Below, piece by piece: positions 1 to 8,468 of a DNA stretch of 64,000 nucleotides (within the stretch, counting starts at the first letter, position 1; every line of letters starts with the position of its first letter). The DNA comes from an uncultured Sphingomonas sp. (GTDB taxonomy: Bacteria > Pseudomonadota > Alphaproteobacteria > Sphingomonadales > Sphingomonadaceae). The DNA lies in contig CAJYLQ010000044.1 of the NCBI GenBank assembly GCA_913775975.1, positions 1 to 64,000 of the forward strand, in the 5' to 3' direction. The position numbers were made by a program, and so were the translations under genes. Below the pieces are notes generated by a model that saw nothing but the letters and a program-made list of their open reading frames with translations, ran no database searches and was not told the origin of the DNA.

Positions 1-1
1 G

Positions 2-805
2 TGGTTCGAGGAGTTGCGCGACCGGATTTGCGCCGAGTTCGAGGCGATCGAGCGCGAGGCCGGGTCCGACGCGCGGTTCGATTATATCGCCTGGGATCGC
101 ACCGACCCCGCCGGCCTGCCGGGCGGCGGCGGCGTGCGCGGGGTGATGAAGGGTCGCGTCTTCGAGAAGGTCGGGGTCAACGTCTCGACCGTCGGCGGTA
201 CGTTTGAGGGCGACTTCGCGCGGACCATTCACGGGGCGGGCGAGGATCCGCGCTTCTTCGCGACCGGCATCAGCCTGGTCGCGCACATGGCCAATCCGCA
301 CGTTCCCGCCGTGCACATGAACACGCGCTTCCTGGTCACGACGAAGCGCTGGTTCGGCGGCGGCGCAGACCTGAACCCGCCGCTGCCGATCGTGGAGGAT
401 ACCGAGGATTTCCATGCCACGTTGAAGGCGGCGTGCGACGCGCATGACGCGAGCCACTATCCGCGCTTCACGAAGTGGGCGGACGAGTATTTCTACATCC
501 CCCACCGGCAGGTCCATCGCGGCGTCGGCGGCATCTTCTACGATCATCTGGAGGGCGATTTCGCGGCCAATTTCGCGTTCACGCAGGATGTCGGACGCGC
601 CTTTCTCGACGCCTATCCCCGTATCGTGCGGCGACGGATGGCGATGCCGTTCACCGACGTGGACATCGCGCAGCAGCGCGCGTGGCGCGGACGCTATGCC
701 GAGTTCAACCTTGTGTACGATCGCGGCACGTTGTTCGGGCTGAAGACCGGCGGGAATATCGATGCGATCCTGATGAGCCTGCCGCCGGTGGCCACATGGG
801 AATGA
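2..805 (+). CDS. hemF: Coproporphyrinogen III oxidase, aerobic (5'-truncated by window edge)
   Basis: HemF catalyses the oxygen-dependent oxidative decarboxylation of coproporphyrinogen III to protoporphyrinogen IX in haem synthesis, in the cytoplasm. The reading frame is open from base 2, so the start lies upstream; the 267 visible residues are most of a family that is usually about 280-300 long. Recognisable family blocks are GVNVSTVGG, PHVPAVHMNTRF, the RWFGGGADLNP stretch and DEYFYIPHRQVHRGVGGIFYD, with the conserved His residues. The C-terminal block RYAEFNLVYDRGTLFGLKTGGN is also typical. The stop codon overlaps the start of the following GNAT gene, so the two are probably translated together. 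Confidence 0.95.
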   Translation, partial: WFEELRDRICAEFEAIEREAGSDARFDYIAWDRTDPAGLPGGGGVRGVMKGRVFEKVGVNVSTVGGTFEGDFARTIHGAGEDPRFFATGISLVAHMANPHVPAVHMNTRFLVTTKRWFGGGADLNPPLPIVEDTEDFHATLKAACDAHDASHYPRFTKWADEYFYIPHRQVHRGVGGIFYDHLEGDFAANFAFTQDVGRAFLDAYPRIVRRRMAMPFTDVDIAQQRAWRGRYAEFNLVYDRGTLFGLKTGGNIDAILMSLPPVATWE

Positions 806-1389
806 TCCATATCCCCGACGATCAGGTCGCGACGATCGTCACCACGCTGGAGATGACGCAGCGTCCGCGCGCACGACCGATGCCCAGCGCTTCGCTGCGG
901 CTGGTGCATTGGGACGCGCCTGCGCCGGAGAAGTATCGCGCGCTGTTCCGTCGCGTGGGCGGACCGTGGCTGTGGTTTTCGCGACTGGTGATCGACGAAG
1001 CGGCGCTCGTCGCGATCATCCATGATCCGGCGGTCGAGGTGTATGCGGTCGTCGATCGCACCGGCATCGAGGTCGGGATGCTCGAACTCGATTTTAGCGA
1101 GGCGGGCGCGTGCGAGATCGGCTATTTCGCGTTGATCCCCGAGCTGGCCGGGCGCGGGCTGGGTCGGTGGTTGATGGCGCAGGCACTCGCGCTGGCGTGG
1201 CGCGGCGGCGTCGGGCGGGTGTGGGTACATACCTGTACGCTCGATCATCCGCGGGCGCTCGGCTTCTATCGCGCCCAAGGGTTCGTCGCGATCAAGCGAA
1301 CGGTCGAAACCTTCCCCGATCCGCGCGTTTCGGGCGTGCTGCCCACCGATGCTGCGCCTCAGGTGCCCCTGCTCGCGCGCACGCGATAG
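802..1389 (+). CDS. GNAT-family N-acetyltransferase
   Basis: A predicted cytoplasmic acyl-CoA-dependent N-acetyltransferase of 195 residues; substrate unknown. The acetyl-CoA-binding region is visible as the ELAGRGLGRWLMAQAL block (Q/R-x-x-G-x-G/A type), preceded by the beta strand GMLELDF and followed by VWVHTCTLDHPRALGFYRAQGF, a normal GNAT C-terminal half. I chose the ATG at 802 because it forms an ATGA overlap with the hemF stop; an in-frame ATG at 796 is an alternative. The 3' end overlaps the convergent membrane-protein gene by 31 bases. Confidence 0.85.
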   Translation: MIHIPDDQVATIVTTLEMTQRPRARPMPSASLRLVHWDAPAPEKYRALFRRVGGPWLWFSRLVIDEAALVAIIHDPAVEVYAVVDRTGIEVGMLELDFSEAGACEIGYFALIPELAGRGLGRWLMAQALALAWRGGVGRVWVHTCTLDHPRALGFYRAQGFVAIKRTVETFPDPRVSGVLPTDAAPQVPLLARTR

Positions 1390-2105
1390 GCGACGACGCC
1401 GAGCAGCAGCACCGCCAGCGAATAAGCCGCACCGACTGCCGCGATCGCGGCATCGACCAGCGCGAGCGCCAGCGGATTGCTCGCCCCCGGCATCCGCAGC
1501 GTCTCGTCAGCCAGAAGCAGCGGCGACACCGCCAGCCACTGCACCAGAAAAAGCGCGACCAATGCGCCGGTCAGCGCGCGGTCCATGCCCTTCGTCATCT
1601 TCCAGCTCAGCCGCAGCGAGGCAAAGGAGCGCAGCGCCGGATGCCGCGCCAGTGCGGGGATCGCCACGATCAACCGCGCCTGTACGTACAGCCCCGGCAA
1701 CACCAGCAGCCACAGGCCCAGCCCGACCGGCACCGCCACCGCCATGCTGGCCAATGCGAAGGCGACCAGCCGCGCCATCGCCTGCCCGAGTGCTTGCCCG
1801 ACCGTCAGCCGGTCCGGCTCCAGCAACAGCAGCGCGACGACCGCGATGCCATAGACGCCGATCAGTTCAGCGATCAGGAACCAGATGCCGTTGCCCTGCC
1901 CCCAGACCGTCACCGCCTGCATCCACGCCTGCATCACCACCTCGTCGCGCGGACCGGCGGGCAGCGGCGGGACCGGATCGCACAGCAGCAGCGCGGCGAA
2001 GGCGGGCAGGAACACGAACGTCCCGACGATCGGCAGCAGCAGTGCCGCGTCGCGGCGGAACAGCCGCCACACGACCGACAGCAGTCCGGCGAAACCGATC
2101 GTCAT
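1359..2105 (-). CDS. Multi-pass membrane protein, function unknown (GPDPase membrane-domain-like)
   Basis: A 248-residue inner-membrane protein with about six hydrophobic segments (roughly residues 20-40, 75-95, 110-150, 185-205 and 215-240). It resembles the membrane domain found fused to glycerophosphodiester phosphodiesterases, but no catalytic domain is present. It is the second gene of a pair: its ATG overlaps the TGA of the upstream membrane-protein gene (ATGA), and the two products look alike in size and topology, so they probably act as a complex or arose by duplication. The 3' end runs 31 bases into the convergent GNAT gene. No specific function can be assigned. Confidence 0.7.
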   Translation of the reverse strand: MTIGFAGLLSVVWRLFRRDAALLLPIVGTFVFLPAFAALLLCDPVPPLPAGPRDEVVMQAWMQAVTVWGQGNGIWFLIAELIGVYGIAVVALLLLEPDRLTVGQALGQAMARLVAFALASMAVAVPVGLGLWLLVLPGLYVQARLIVAIPALARHPALRSFASLRLSWKMTKGMDRALTGALVALFLVQWLAVSPLLLADETLRMPGASNPLALALVDAAIAAVGAAYSLAVLLLGVVAYRVRASRGT

Positions 2106-2923
2106 GCGAGCGGCGCCATCCGCTGCTCGCGATCATGCGCCGCGACCCAGAAGCGGGCATAGAAGACGCTTTGCAGGACCGAGGTCGCCGCCGAGATCAA
2201 CGCGCTGACCGTCGCGAGCACCATCGCCACCGCCGCATTGGCCTCCGCCCCCAGCAGCAGCCGCGCCACCACGCCGACGACGGAGGTCGCCGCCATCATC
2301 AGCACGACCACGACGATCGCATACAGGATCATCACCCCGATCAGCTTCAATGTCGAGCCGCGCGTCAGCTGCAGCGTACGGCGTAATGCGCCCAACCCGC
2401 GCCGTTCGTTGACGATCACGCCGAACAGCGGGACCAGTCGCGCACTCAGCCACAGCCCCGCGACCAGCGCGACCAGCATCGCCAGCCCCGATCCCGCCAG
2501 CGTTCCGGTCGCGCCTGCGGGCACCTCGACCCCACCCGCGGCGTTCATCCGCACGCCAGCCGCGACCATCAGCGCGATGGCCGGAACGAACAGCGCCAGG
2601 CTGATGAGCAGCACGATCGCCAGCACTCCCAGCGCCGGCAGCAACCGTTGTCCGGCGATCGCGAACGCGGACGCGCGGTCGACCGCCGGGTCGCTCGCCA
2701 CCGCCGTGACCGCCAGGAAGCCGTAGATCAGCAGGAGGATGGTTCCGATGACGATCACCGGCCCCAGCATCGCCAGCCCGCTACCGGGGGTGACGACGCT
2801 GCGGAATGCCCCGTTGACGATGCCGGGCAGGACGAACGTCAGCAAGGCGATGCCCGCCAATATGCCCGCCCGCCCCCGCAGCACGTCCAGCGTCCGGTCC
2901 CACACGTCGCCGATCCTGACCAT
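2102..2923 (-). CDS. Multi-pass membrane protein, function unknown (GPDPase membrane-domain-like)
   Basis: An inner-membrane protein of about 273 residues with an N-terminal [20 protein letters not shown] segment and about six long hydrophobic helices. The pattern (short amphipathic N-terminus, then paired long helices separated by Arg-rich loops such as [15 protein letters not shown]) is that of the glycerophosphodiester phosphodiesterase membrane domain family. I prefer the ATG at 2923 because a G-rich Shine-Dalgarno-like run lies about nine bases upstream; an in-frame ATG nine bases further out (2932) sits too close to that run. It is translationally coupled to the next membrane gene through an ATGA overlap. 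Confidence 0.7.
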   Translation of the reverse strand: MVRIGDVWDRTLDVLRGRAGILAGIALLTFVLPGIVNGAFRSVVTPGSGLAMLGPVIVIGTILLLIYGFLAVTAVASDPAVDRASAFAIAGQRLLPALGVLAIVLLISLALFVPAIALMVAAGVRMNAAGGVEVPAGATGTLAGSGLAMLVALVAGLWLSARLVPLFGVIVNERRGLGALRRTLQLTRGSTLKLIGVMILYAIVVVVLMMAATSVVGVVARLLLGAEANAAVAMVLATVSALISAATSVLQSVFYARFWVAAHDREQRMAPLA

Positions 2924-3060
2924 CGTCACCATCCCCCCAGGGTTCGCGGGCCGCAAAGTTCGCAGGCTCGCAAGGCTCGGGGACTAGGGCGTGGCTGGCG
3001 TACTGGCAATGGGCCGGGCACGACTTGCCAAGTGCGCGACGTGACCGCATCTGTCGGTTC

Positions 3061-3756
3061 GTGACCACCACCCCCGCCTCACCTGCGCCTGCGCCTGCGC
3101 TGTCCGATATCGAGTGGCGAATCTCGCCCGGCCTGACCGACTATGCCGGAGCGCTGGCCGAGATGGAGGCGCGTGCGGCGGCGGTCGCGGCTGGTGAAGA
3201 GCGCGAGTTGGTCTGGCTGCTCGAACATCCGCCGGTCTATACGGCGGGCACCAGCGCCGATCCCGCCGAGCTGGTCGACCCGCGCTTCCCCGTCGTTCCG
3301 GCCGGGCGCGGCGGGCGCTATACCTATCACGGGCCGGGGCAACGCGTCGTCTATCTGGTGCTCGACCTCAACAAACGCGGTCGCGACGTGCGGTGCTTCG
3401 TTCATGCCGTCGAAGGCTGGGTGATCGCCGCGCTCGCCCGGCTGGGGATCGAGGCATTCCGCGCCGAGGGCCGGATCGGGATCTGGACGCACGATGCCGG
3501 CGGGCAGGAGGCCAAGATCGGCGCGATCGGCATCCGAGTGCGGCGGTGGGTGACGTTGCATGGGTTGTCGGTCAACCTTTCGCCGGATCTTCAGCACTTT
3601 AGCGGAATCGTCCCTTGTGGATTGGCCGACTATCCGGTCACGTCCGCTGCGGCATTGGGCGCGCCGAGCGACCTTGCAACCTTCGACGCCGCTCTGGCGT
3701 TAACCGCCGAGCCCTTCCTCAATAGCCTGACTTGTGCTGGTGAAATCGAGACTTGA
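3061..3756 (+). CDS. lipB: Octanoyltransferase (lipoyl(octanoyl) transferase)
   Basis: LipB moves the octanoyl group from octanoyl-ACP to the lipoyl domains of 2-oxo acid dehydrogenases and the glycine cleavage H protein, the first step of endogenous lipoate synthesis. The diagnostic [12 protein letters not shown] motif is present. So are the catalytic pair: Lys in QEAKIGAIG (residue about 152) and Cys in [14 protein letters not shown] (about 186), with LHGLSVN between them. The GTG at 3061 gives 231 residues, close to family size; an upstream TTG at 3025 is in frame but adds an unlikely Arg-rich leader. It stands alone, divergent from the membrane-protein pair. Confidence 0.93.
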   Translation: MTTTPASPAPAPALSDIEWRISPGLTDYAGALAEMEARAAAVAAGEERELVWLLEHPPVYTAGTSADPAELVDPRFPVVPAGRGGRYTYHGPGQRVVYLVLDLNKRGRDVRCFVHAVEGWVIAALARLGIEAFRAEGRIGIWTHDAGGQEAKIGAIGIRVRRWVTLHGLSVNLSPDLQHFSGIVPCGLADYPVTSAAALGAPSDLATFDAALALTAEPFLNSLTCAGEIET

Positions 3757-3847
3757 GGGGCCGGTCATCTGCGATTAATGTCCACGGCGGTTTGGGATAA
3801 AGAAACGGCCGGTCGGTCGCCAAATCCACAGTCTAGGGAGCAATTTC

Positions 3848-4108
3848 ATGCGTGCAGTCATCACCAAGGTCCTGGCCGGCTCGGCACTCGCGGCGGCCGC
3901 TCTCGCGGTTTCGGCGTGCGGTTCGAAGACCGAGACCACCGAAAACACCATGGTCACCGACATGAACGCCACCGAGGGCATGGACACCATGACCGACAAC
4001 ATGACCGCCGTCGACGGCGCGATGAACGGCGGCATGATGGCCAACGACACCATGATGAGCAACGACATGATGATGTCGAACACCACCACCATGTCGAACG
4101 CGATGTAA
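3848..4108 (+). CDS. Small Met/Asn/Thr-rich lipoprotein, function unknown
   Basis: An 86-residue exported protein. Residues 1-23 form a lipoprotein signal peptide ending in a lipobox (LAVSAC, Cys24). The mature 63-residue chain is low complexity: about 15 methionines with many Asn, Thr and Asp, in repeating units such as NDTMMSND. Nothing in it resembles an enzyme domain. Met-rich periplasmic chains in other proteins bind copper or act as oxidant sinks, but that is only a possibility here. It is a single-gene unit with its own terminator just downstream. Confidence 0.8.
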   Translation: MRAVITKVLAGSALAAAALAVSACGSKTETTENTMVTDMNATEGMDTMTDNMTAVDGAMNGGMMANDTMMSNDMMMSNTTTMSNAM

Positions 4109-4137
4109 TCTGCGCGCATCGACGTGACGTTTCGAAA

Positions 4138-4170
4138 GGCCGTCCGGGCAACCGGGCGGTCTTTTTCTTT
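4138..4170 (+). terminator. Rho-independent terminator after the Met-rich lipoprotein gene
   Basis: A ten-base GC-rich stem (left arm 4138-4147, right arm 4152-4161, with G-U pairs) closes a short loop and is followed by TTTTTCTTT. It lies 30 bases past the stop codon. Confidence 0.8.
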
Positions 4171-4347
4171 GCCCGACGCCGCCCAATAGTTACGCTGGCG
4201 AACCGTTACGCGGCGTTAACAACATCGACGGTCGCAAGCGATTTGCGGCGAACCGAATCCATCCCGCGCCAGATTGCGCTTGGGCTACCCCCCTGCTTTG
4301 CCGTATGACAGCGCCGGGGCGAGCGACGCGTAGGGAGTGTTGATACC

Positions 4348-5037
4348 ATGTCGAAGTTGGGGGTTGCCGGGGTCGTTGCGGCACTGGCGGCGGGCATGCT
4401 GGCGGGGACGCCGGCGACCGCACAATTCTACTTCAAGAGCAAGGACCTGCACGGTGACCCGGTGCGCGGCGACGAGCCCGGCATCGGACAGCCGATGCCC
4501 GGCGCGACCCCCGAGGAACTGCGCGCGGGCGTGGTCTGGAACATGCGCGCCGCGCTGAACGTCGCCGCGTTGCAATGCCAATTCGAGCCGTCGCTGATGA
4601 CGGTGCAGAATTACAATGCGGTGCTGTCCGACCACAAGGCGGAACTCGCCAAGTCGTACGACACGCTGACCAAATATTTCATCCGCACCGCCAAGACCAA
4701 AAAGGACGGGCAGAACGCGCTCGACCAGTTCGGGACCCGCACCTATTCGGGATTTGCGACCGTCGCCGCGCAATTCGGTTTCTGCACCACGTCGTCGAGC
4801 ATCGGCCGCGATGCGCTGTACGCACCGCGCGGCAGCTTCGGCGACATCGCGCTTATGCGGATGCGCGAAGTGCGCAACAGCCTGACCCCGTGGGGCGAGC
4901 AGCAATTCCCGCGCGCGCAGGTCTATCTGCCGCCCGCGCCGCTGCCGCGCTTCGACAAGCCGTGCTGGAAGAAGGAAATCTTCGTGGTGGAGAAATGCGG
5001 TCAGCCGCTGACCGCGGTTACCTACGCCGCACGGTAA
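4348..5037 (+). CDS. Exported protein of unknown function
   Basis: A 229-residue protein with a Sec signal peptide (residues 1-25, cleavage after ATA in TPATAQ). The mature part has several conserved-looking cysteines (in LQCQFEP, FGFCTTS, KPCWKKE and VEKCGQ) that could form disulfides in the periplasm, and a charged helical middle section (SDHKAELAKSYDTLTKYF). I do not recognise a named domain; similar secreted proteins are common in Sphingomonads as hypothetical genes. It is monocistronic and followed by a repeat element. The upstream 4171-4347 region holds no gene. Confidence 0.7.
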   Translation: MSKLGVAGVVAALAAGMLAGTPATAQFYFKSKDLHGDPVRGDEPGIGQPMPGATPEELRAGVVWNMRAALNVAALQCQFEPSLMTVQNYNAVLSDHKAELAKSYDTLTKYFIRTAKTKKDGQNALDQFGTRTYSGFATVAAQFGFCTTSSSIGRDALYAPRGSFGDIALMRMREVRNSLTPWGEQQFPRAQVYLPPAPLPRFDKPCWKKEIFVVEKCGQPLTAVTYAAR

Positions 5038-5080
5038 GGTTTGTTGGGGGGCGTACGGACGTCGGTGCTACCGCGCCCAA

Positions 5081-5196
5081 CGTTCGCCCTGAGGAAAGGC
5101 TGAGCGAAGTCGAAGCCTTGTCTGGAAGGGCACGCGCGACAACCGTGCTTCGAGACGGCCTCTCGGCTCCGCTCGATGCCCCCTCAGCACGAGCGG
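5081..5196. repeat. Dispersed palindromic (REP/MITE-like) element
   Basis: An imperfect inverted repeat of about 115 bases. The left end CGTTCGCCCTGAGG matches the reverse complement of the right end CCTCAGCACGAGCGG apart from a few positions. Inside are the phrases GGCTGAGCGAAGTCGAAG and GTGCTTCGAGACGG, which I recognise as a common interspersed repeat of Sphingomonad genomes. It sits between an orphan gene and the 3' end of queE and encodes nothing. Confidence 0.7.
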
Positions 5197-5263
5197 AAGG
5201 AGCAAGGGCTGCGACAGAAGTGACAGCAGACAGCCGGCCGAGCAGGACATTGCTGGGCTCGTC

Positions 5264-5896
5264 CTATCGCAATCCCAGCAATTTGTGCGTCTGAAGCGAG
5301 AGCCGCCACTTCGGCCGCTCCATCACCACCGCCATCGCCGCCGCGACATTCTCGGCCCCGCGCGCATCGTCGAGCGGCTGTAACAGGAAGTGCGCGAAGT
5401 CCCAGCGTTCGATCGCGGCGATGTCGCTACCCGGCTGCGGCCACACCAGCTTCAATTCGTGACCGGTGCGCTGCACCGTCTCGCTGCCCGCCTTCGGGCT
5501 GATGCACACCCAGTCGATGCCGGGATGCACCGCGAGCGTGCCGTTGCTTTCGATCGCGATCTCGAACCCGGCATCGTGCAGCGCATCGACCAGAGCGTCG
5601 TCGATCTGGAGCATGGGCTCGCCGCCGGTCAGGACGACGAAGCGGCGCGCGCTCCCCTCGCCCCAAAACCCCTCGACCGCCGCGACCAAAGCGGCGGCGT
5701 CGGCGAACTTGCCGCCGCCCAGCCCGTCGGTGCCGACGAAATCGGTGTCGCAGAAGCGGCACACGGCGGTCGCACGATCCTGCTCGCGCCCCGACCACAG
5801 GTTGCATCCGGCGAAGCGCACGAACACCGCGCGCCGCCCGGCCTGCACGCCCTCGCCCTGGAGGGTCAGGAACATTTCCTTGACGGCGTAGCTCAC
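5264..5896 (-). CDS. queE: 7-carboxy-7-deazaguanine synthase
   Basis: QueE is the radical SAM enzyme that converts 6-carboxy-tetrahydropterin to 7-carboxy-7-deazaguanine in queuosine synthesis. The GTG at 5896 gives 210 residues and overlaps the queC stop (GTGA), so translation is coupled. The cluster-binding cysteines have the spacing C-x14-C-x2-C (GCNLWSG...[10 protein letters not shown]), a known QueE variant, instead of the usual C-x3-C-x2-C. Further motifs are [20 protein letters not shown] at the N-terminus, [11 protein letters not shown], and KLVWPQP. The longer in-frame extension upstream is simply queC sequence read in another frame. Confidence 0.93.
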   Translation of the reverse strand: MSYAVKEMFLTLQGEGVQAGRRAVFVRFAGCNLWSGREQDRATAVCRFCDTDFVGTDGLGGGKFADAAALVAAVEGFWGEGSARRFVVLTGGEPMLQIDDALVDALHDAGFEIAIESNGTLAVHPGIDWVCISPKAGSETVQRTGHELKLVWPQPGSDIAAIERWDFAHFLLQPLDDARGAENVAAAMAVVMERPKWRLSLQTHKLLGLR

Positions 5897-6591
5897 GATA
5901 GCGGCGGGGTCACCGCATAGTCGGTCGGGTCGGGCACGCCCGCCTCGACGAACCCGCCGTGGCGCAGACGGCAGCTGTCGCACAGCCCGCAATGCCGCGC
6001 GCCCGGCGCGGGATCGTAGCAGGACCAGCTCATCCCCATGTCGAGCCCGAGCCGCGCGCCCTCGCGCACGATATCGGCCTTCGTCATATGCTGAAGCGGC
6101 GCGCGGAACCGGAACGGCGTGCCCTCGATGCCCGCCTTGGTCGCCAGCTCGGCAAGATGCTCGAACGCGGCGATGAATTCCGGACGGCAGTCGGGATAGC
6201 CCGAATAATCGAGCGAGTTGACGCCGAGATAGACGTCGCGCGCGCCCGCCGCCTCCGCCCAGCCGAGCGCGAGGCTGAGGAAGATGGTGTTGCGCGCGGG
6301 GACATAGGTGACGGGGATCGTGTCGCCGACCCCTTCCTTGGGCACCTCGATCGCGCTGTCGGTCAGCGCCGAGCCACCGAACGCCGAAAGGTCGATCGGC
6401 AGCACGACGTGGCGGTCGGCGCCCAGCGCGCGCGCGATGCGCCGCGCGGCAGCGAGCTCCACCTGATGTCGCTGATTATAATCGATCGACAGCGCCAGCA
6501 GCGGGTGCCCGGCCTCGCGCGCCAGCGCCGCCGACACCAACGAGTCGAGGCCGCCCGAAACGAGCGCGACTGCGGGGGTAAGACTGGTCAT
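5893..6591 (-). CDS. queC: 7-cyano-7-deazaguanine (preQ0) synthase
   Basis: QueC uses ATP and ammonia to turn 7-carboxy-7-deazaguanine into preQ0, the step after QueE. The protein (232 residues) has the PP-loop ATP pyrophosphatase motif LVSGGLDS at residues 10-17, the family block [18 protein letters not shown], and the C-terminal zinc-binding cysteines SWSCYDP and [11 protein letters not shown]. It is first in a two-gene operon with queE. A short hairpin (6611-6631) lies in its leader; it does not match a preQ1 riboswitch as far as I can tell. Confidence 0.95.
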   Translation of the reverse strand: MTSLTPAVALVSGGLDSLVSAALAREAGHPLLALSIDYNQRHQVELAAARRIARALGADRHVVLPIDLSAFGGSALTDSAIEVPKEGVGDTIPVTYVPARNTIFLSLALGWAEAAGARDVYLGVNSLDYSGYPDCRPEFIAAFEHLAELATKAGIEGTPFRFRAPLQHMTKADIVREGARLGLDMGMSWSCYDPAPGARHCGLCDSCRLRHGGFVEAGVPDPTDYAVTPPLS

Positions 6592-6610
6592 GATCGCGGC
6601 GAGCTAGGCC

Positions 6611-6631
6611 GGTTGCGTGCGAAGTGCAACC
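6611..6631 (-). other. Leader hairpin upstream of queC
   Basis: GGTTGC pairs with GCAACC across a nine-base loop, about 20 bases before the queC ATG. It may affect queC translation. I see neither the conserved preQ1-I nor preQ1-II sequence around it. Confidence 0.3.
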
Positions 6632-6653
6632 ATTTGGGCAGCGGACCTGCCCC

Positions 6654-6684
6654 AAAAAAGAGCGGGCCGCCAGATGGCGGCCCG
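6654..6684 (-). terminator. Rho-independent terminator, minus strand, not assigned to a known gene
   Basis: A perfect nine-base stem (CGGGCCGCC with GGCGGCCCG, tetraloop) is followed on the minus strand by GCTCTTTTTT. No protein gene ends here on this strand: the next gene upstream, the halogenase, ends at 6957. It therefore most likely ends a short RNA (see next feature). Confidence 0.65.
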
Positions 6685-6755
6685 TAGGGTGCCCGGTTCC
6701 GGGCGGGGAGAGAGCATGCCGCCGAAACAGCATGGCATCCTTATGGGGGATAAAG
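6654..6755 (-). ncRNA. Candidate small RNA with C/U-rich linker
   Basis: Read on the minus strand, about 100 bases contain a hairpin (ATGCC/GGCAT arms around 6718-6742), an unpaired CTCTCTCCCC run, a perfect 14-base palindrome GCCCGGTTCCGGGC (6691-6704) and then the terminator stem with six T. Two stems plus a T-run with no reading frame of note suggest a stand-alone RNA. The 5' end is not defined, and I see no strong promoter. The interval 6592-6956 holds no protein gene. Confidence 0.35.
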
Positions 6756-6769
6756 GTTAACGAAGGGTT

Positions 6770-6958
6770 AGAGCGGTTTTCGACCAGATTGAACCACCGT
6801 CATCGCCCTGCGGGCGACCGCTTCGCGGCGGGGCGCTTTCGATCCGGGGGCAGCGTTGCTTGTCGGTCACGATGCTTCAGCATCGCTCCCTCCGCCCGCC
6901 TTGCCCCGAACCGAAATCACCACCGTGCCGATGATCCAGCCTGATCGGAAACCGCTCT
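6770..6958. repeat. Non-coding element with 22-base terminal inverted repeats (MITE-like)
   Basis: The left end AGAGCGGTTTTCGACCAGATTG (6770-6791) and the reverse complement of the right end (6937-6958), AGAGCGGTTTCCGATCAGGCTG, agree at 18 of 22 positions. The 189-base unit has no gene. Its right end reaches into the stop codon of the first halogenase homologue, so that gene's end may be supplied by the element. Confidence 0.6.
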
Positions 6959-8468
6959 AGAGCACCGCCTCCTGCGCCGGAAAGTTCAGCGCGCACCCGT
7001 TCAGGAACGCGGCGATCCCGTGCCGGTCGAAATGATCCACGTCGCCGCGCGGCGCGGCGTCGGCGGGCGGGAAGATGCCGTATCCCGCCAGCAGGCAATG
7101 CCAGGACAGGTTGGGGAAGTGGCTGGCATGGCCCTGCCGCGCCAGTTCGGCGGCCAGGTCGCCCTTGCGGAACCACACGTCCAGAATGTGCCGCAACCCG
7201 TCCGACAGCGCCATGTTCGCGGCGTTCGCGCGCCAGTATTCGGTGTCGTCGCGTGTCGTCAGCTTGTAGTGCGCGACGATGTAATCGCGCACCCCCTCGA
7301 TCCGCGCGCCGATCGCGGCGTTGAACGCGTCGCGCCCGCGCGCGGCCATGCCGGTCGCGCCGTAATGCTGGATGAACAGCTCGACCGTGTTCAGCACCAG
7401 ATGCAGCGCGGTCGCCTCCAGCGGCTCGATAAACCCCTGCGACAGCCCGACCGCCAGGCAGTTGCGCTCCCAGTGGCGCGCCAGCTGGCCGACGCGGAAG
7501 GTCAGGTGCCGGGCGGGCACGTCGTCGGCCACGCCCAGCGCGCCGCGCAATTCCGCCTCCGCCGCGTCCGCCGACTGGAAATCGCGGCTGTAGACATAGC
7601 CCTGGCCATGGCGATGGCGCAGCGGGATCGTCCAGCACCAGCCGTTCGACCGCGCCGTCGCCAGCGTCTCGGTCGGGGGAGGCCCCTCCATCGCGGTCGG
7701 CAGGACGACGGCGGCGTCGTTGAACAGATTGTCGCCGAACCCGCGAAACGGCACGCCCAGCGTCCGCTCCATCAACAGCCCGGCAAAGCCGCTGCAGTCG
7801 ATGAACAGGTCGGCCGCGATTCCCTGCCCGTCATCGGTCACGATCTCCGCGACATCGCCGGTCGGCCCGCGCCTCGCCTCCACGATGCGCGCCGCCCGGT
7901 GCGTCACGCCGCGCGCCACCGCCGCCTCGCGCAGGAATTCGCCCAGCAGCCCCGCGTCGAAATGATAGCCATATTCGATGCGGAACGGGAAATTGGCGGG
8001 CGCCAGCGGCGCCTTGCCCGCACGGCCCAGCGCCGCGTTCAGCAGGAAATCGTCGGGCCGCACCGGCACGTCATGGCCCAGCCGCCGGTTCTGGCAATTG
8101 AGCACGAACGGCTGCTCGGTATGCGCGTCGATCTGCGTGACGAAGGGGTGGCGGTAATCGGGCCAGGGCGCGGCCGGGCTCCACCCGGCGAAACGGATGC
8201 CTGTCTTGTACGTCGCCTGACAGCGCGGCATCCAGTCCCGCTCGGCGATGCCCATGATCTCGAAGAAGCGCTTGAGCGACGGGGTGGAGCCCTCGCCGAC
8301 GCCGATCGTGCCGATGTCCGGCGCCTCTACCAGCGTGATCGCGACCGGGCGGCTGCCGATGCCATCCGCGCCCCAGGCATGGGCCATCAGGTTCGCCGCG
8401 ATCCAGCCGGCGGTGCCGCCGCCCAGGATGACGATGCGATGGGCCGCGCCTTCCGGACTGCCGGTCAT
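6957..8468 (-). CDS. Flavin-dependent tryptophan-halogenase family protein
   Basis: A 503-residue homologue of PrnA-type halogenases, which use FADH2, oxygen and halide to halogenate aromatic rings, with HOCl passing to a lysine. Visible are the FAD motif ILGGGTAGW (residues 14-22), GVGEGSTPSL, the equivalent of the PrnA catalytic Lys79 (Lys88 in ATYKTGIRF), the WxWxIP motif (WCWTIP) and a Glu in SQGFIEPLEAT. Its ATG overlaps the stop of the upstream homologue (ATGA). It lies downstream of a TonB receptor, as free-substrate halogenases of this family often do. No flavin reductase is adjacent. Real substrate unknown; it could act on indoles or have lost halogenation. Confidence 0.88.
   Translation of the reverse strand: MTGSPEGAAHRIVILGGGTAGWIAANLMAHAWGADGIGSRPVAITLVEAPDIGTIGVGEGSTPSLKRFFEIMGIAERDWMPRCQATYKTGIRFAGWSPAAPWPDYRHPFVTQIDAHTEQPFVLNCQNRRLGHDVPVRPDDFLLNAALGRAGKAPLAPANFPFRIEYGYHFDAGLLGEFLREAAVARGVTHRAARIVEARRGPTGDVAEIVTDDGQGIAADLFIDCSGFAGLLMERTLGVPFRGFGDNLFNDAAVVLPTAMEGPPPTETLATARSNGWCWTIPLRHRHGQGYVYSRDFQSADAAEAELRGALGVADDVPARHLTFRVGQLARHWERNCLAVGLSQGFIEPLEATALHLVLNTVELFIQHYGATGMAARGRDAFNAAIGARIEGVRDYIVAHYKLTTRDDTEYWRANAANMALSDGLRHILDVWFRKGDLAAELARQGHASHFPNLSWHCLLAGYGIFPPADAAPRGDVDHFDRHGIAAFLNGCALNFPAQEAVL

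Noticed and set aside
6592..6720. preQ1 riboswitch upstream of queC
   Set aside because: Only a simple hairpin is present; the conserved preQ1 aptamer sequences are not seen.
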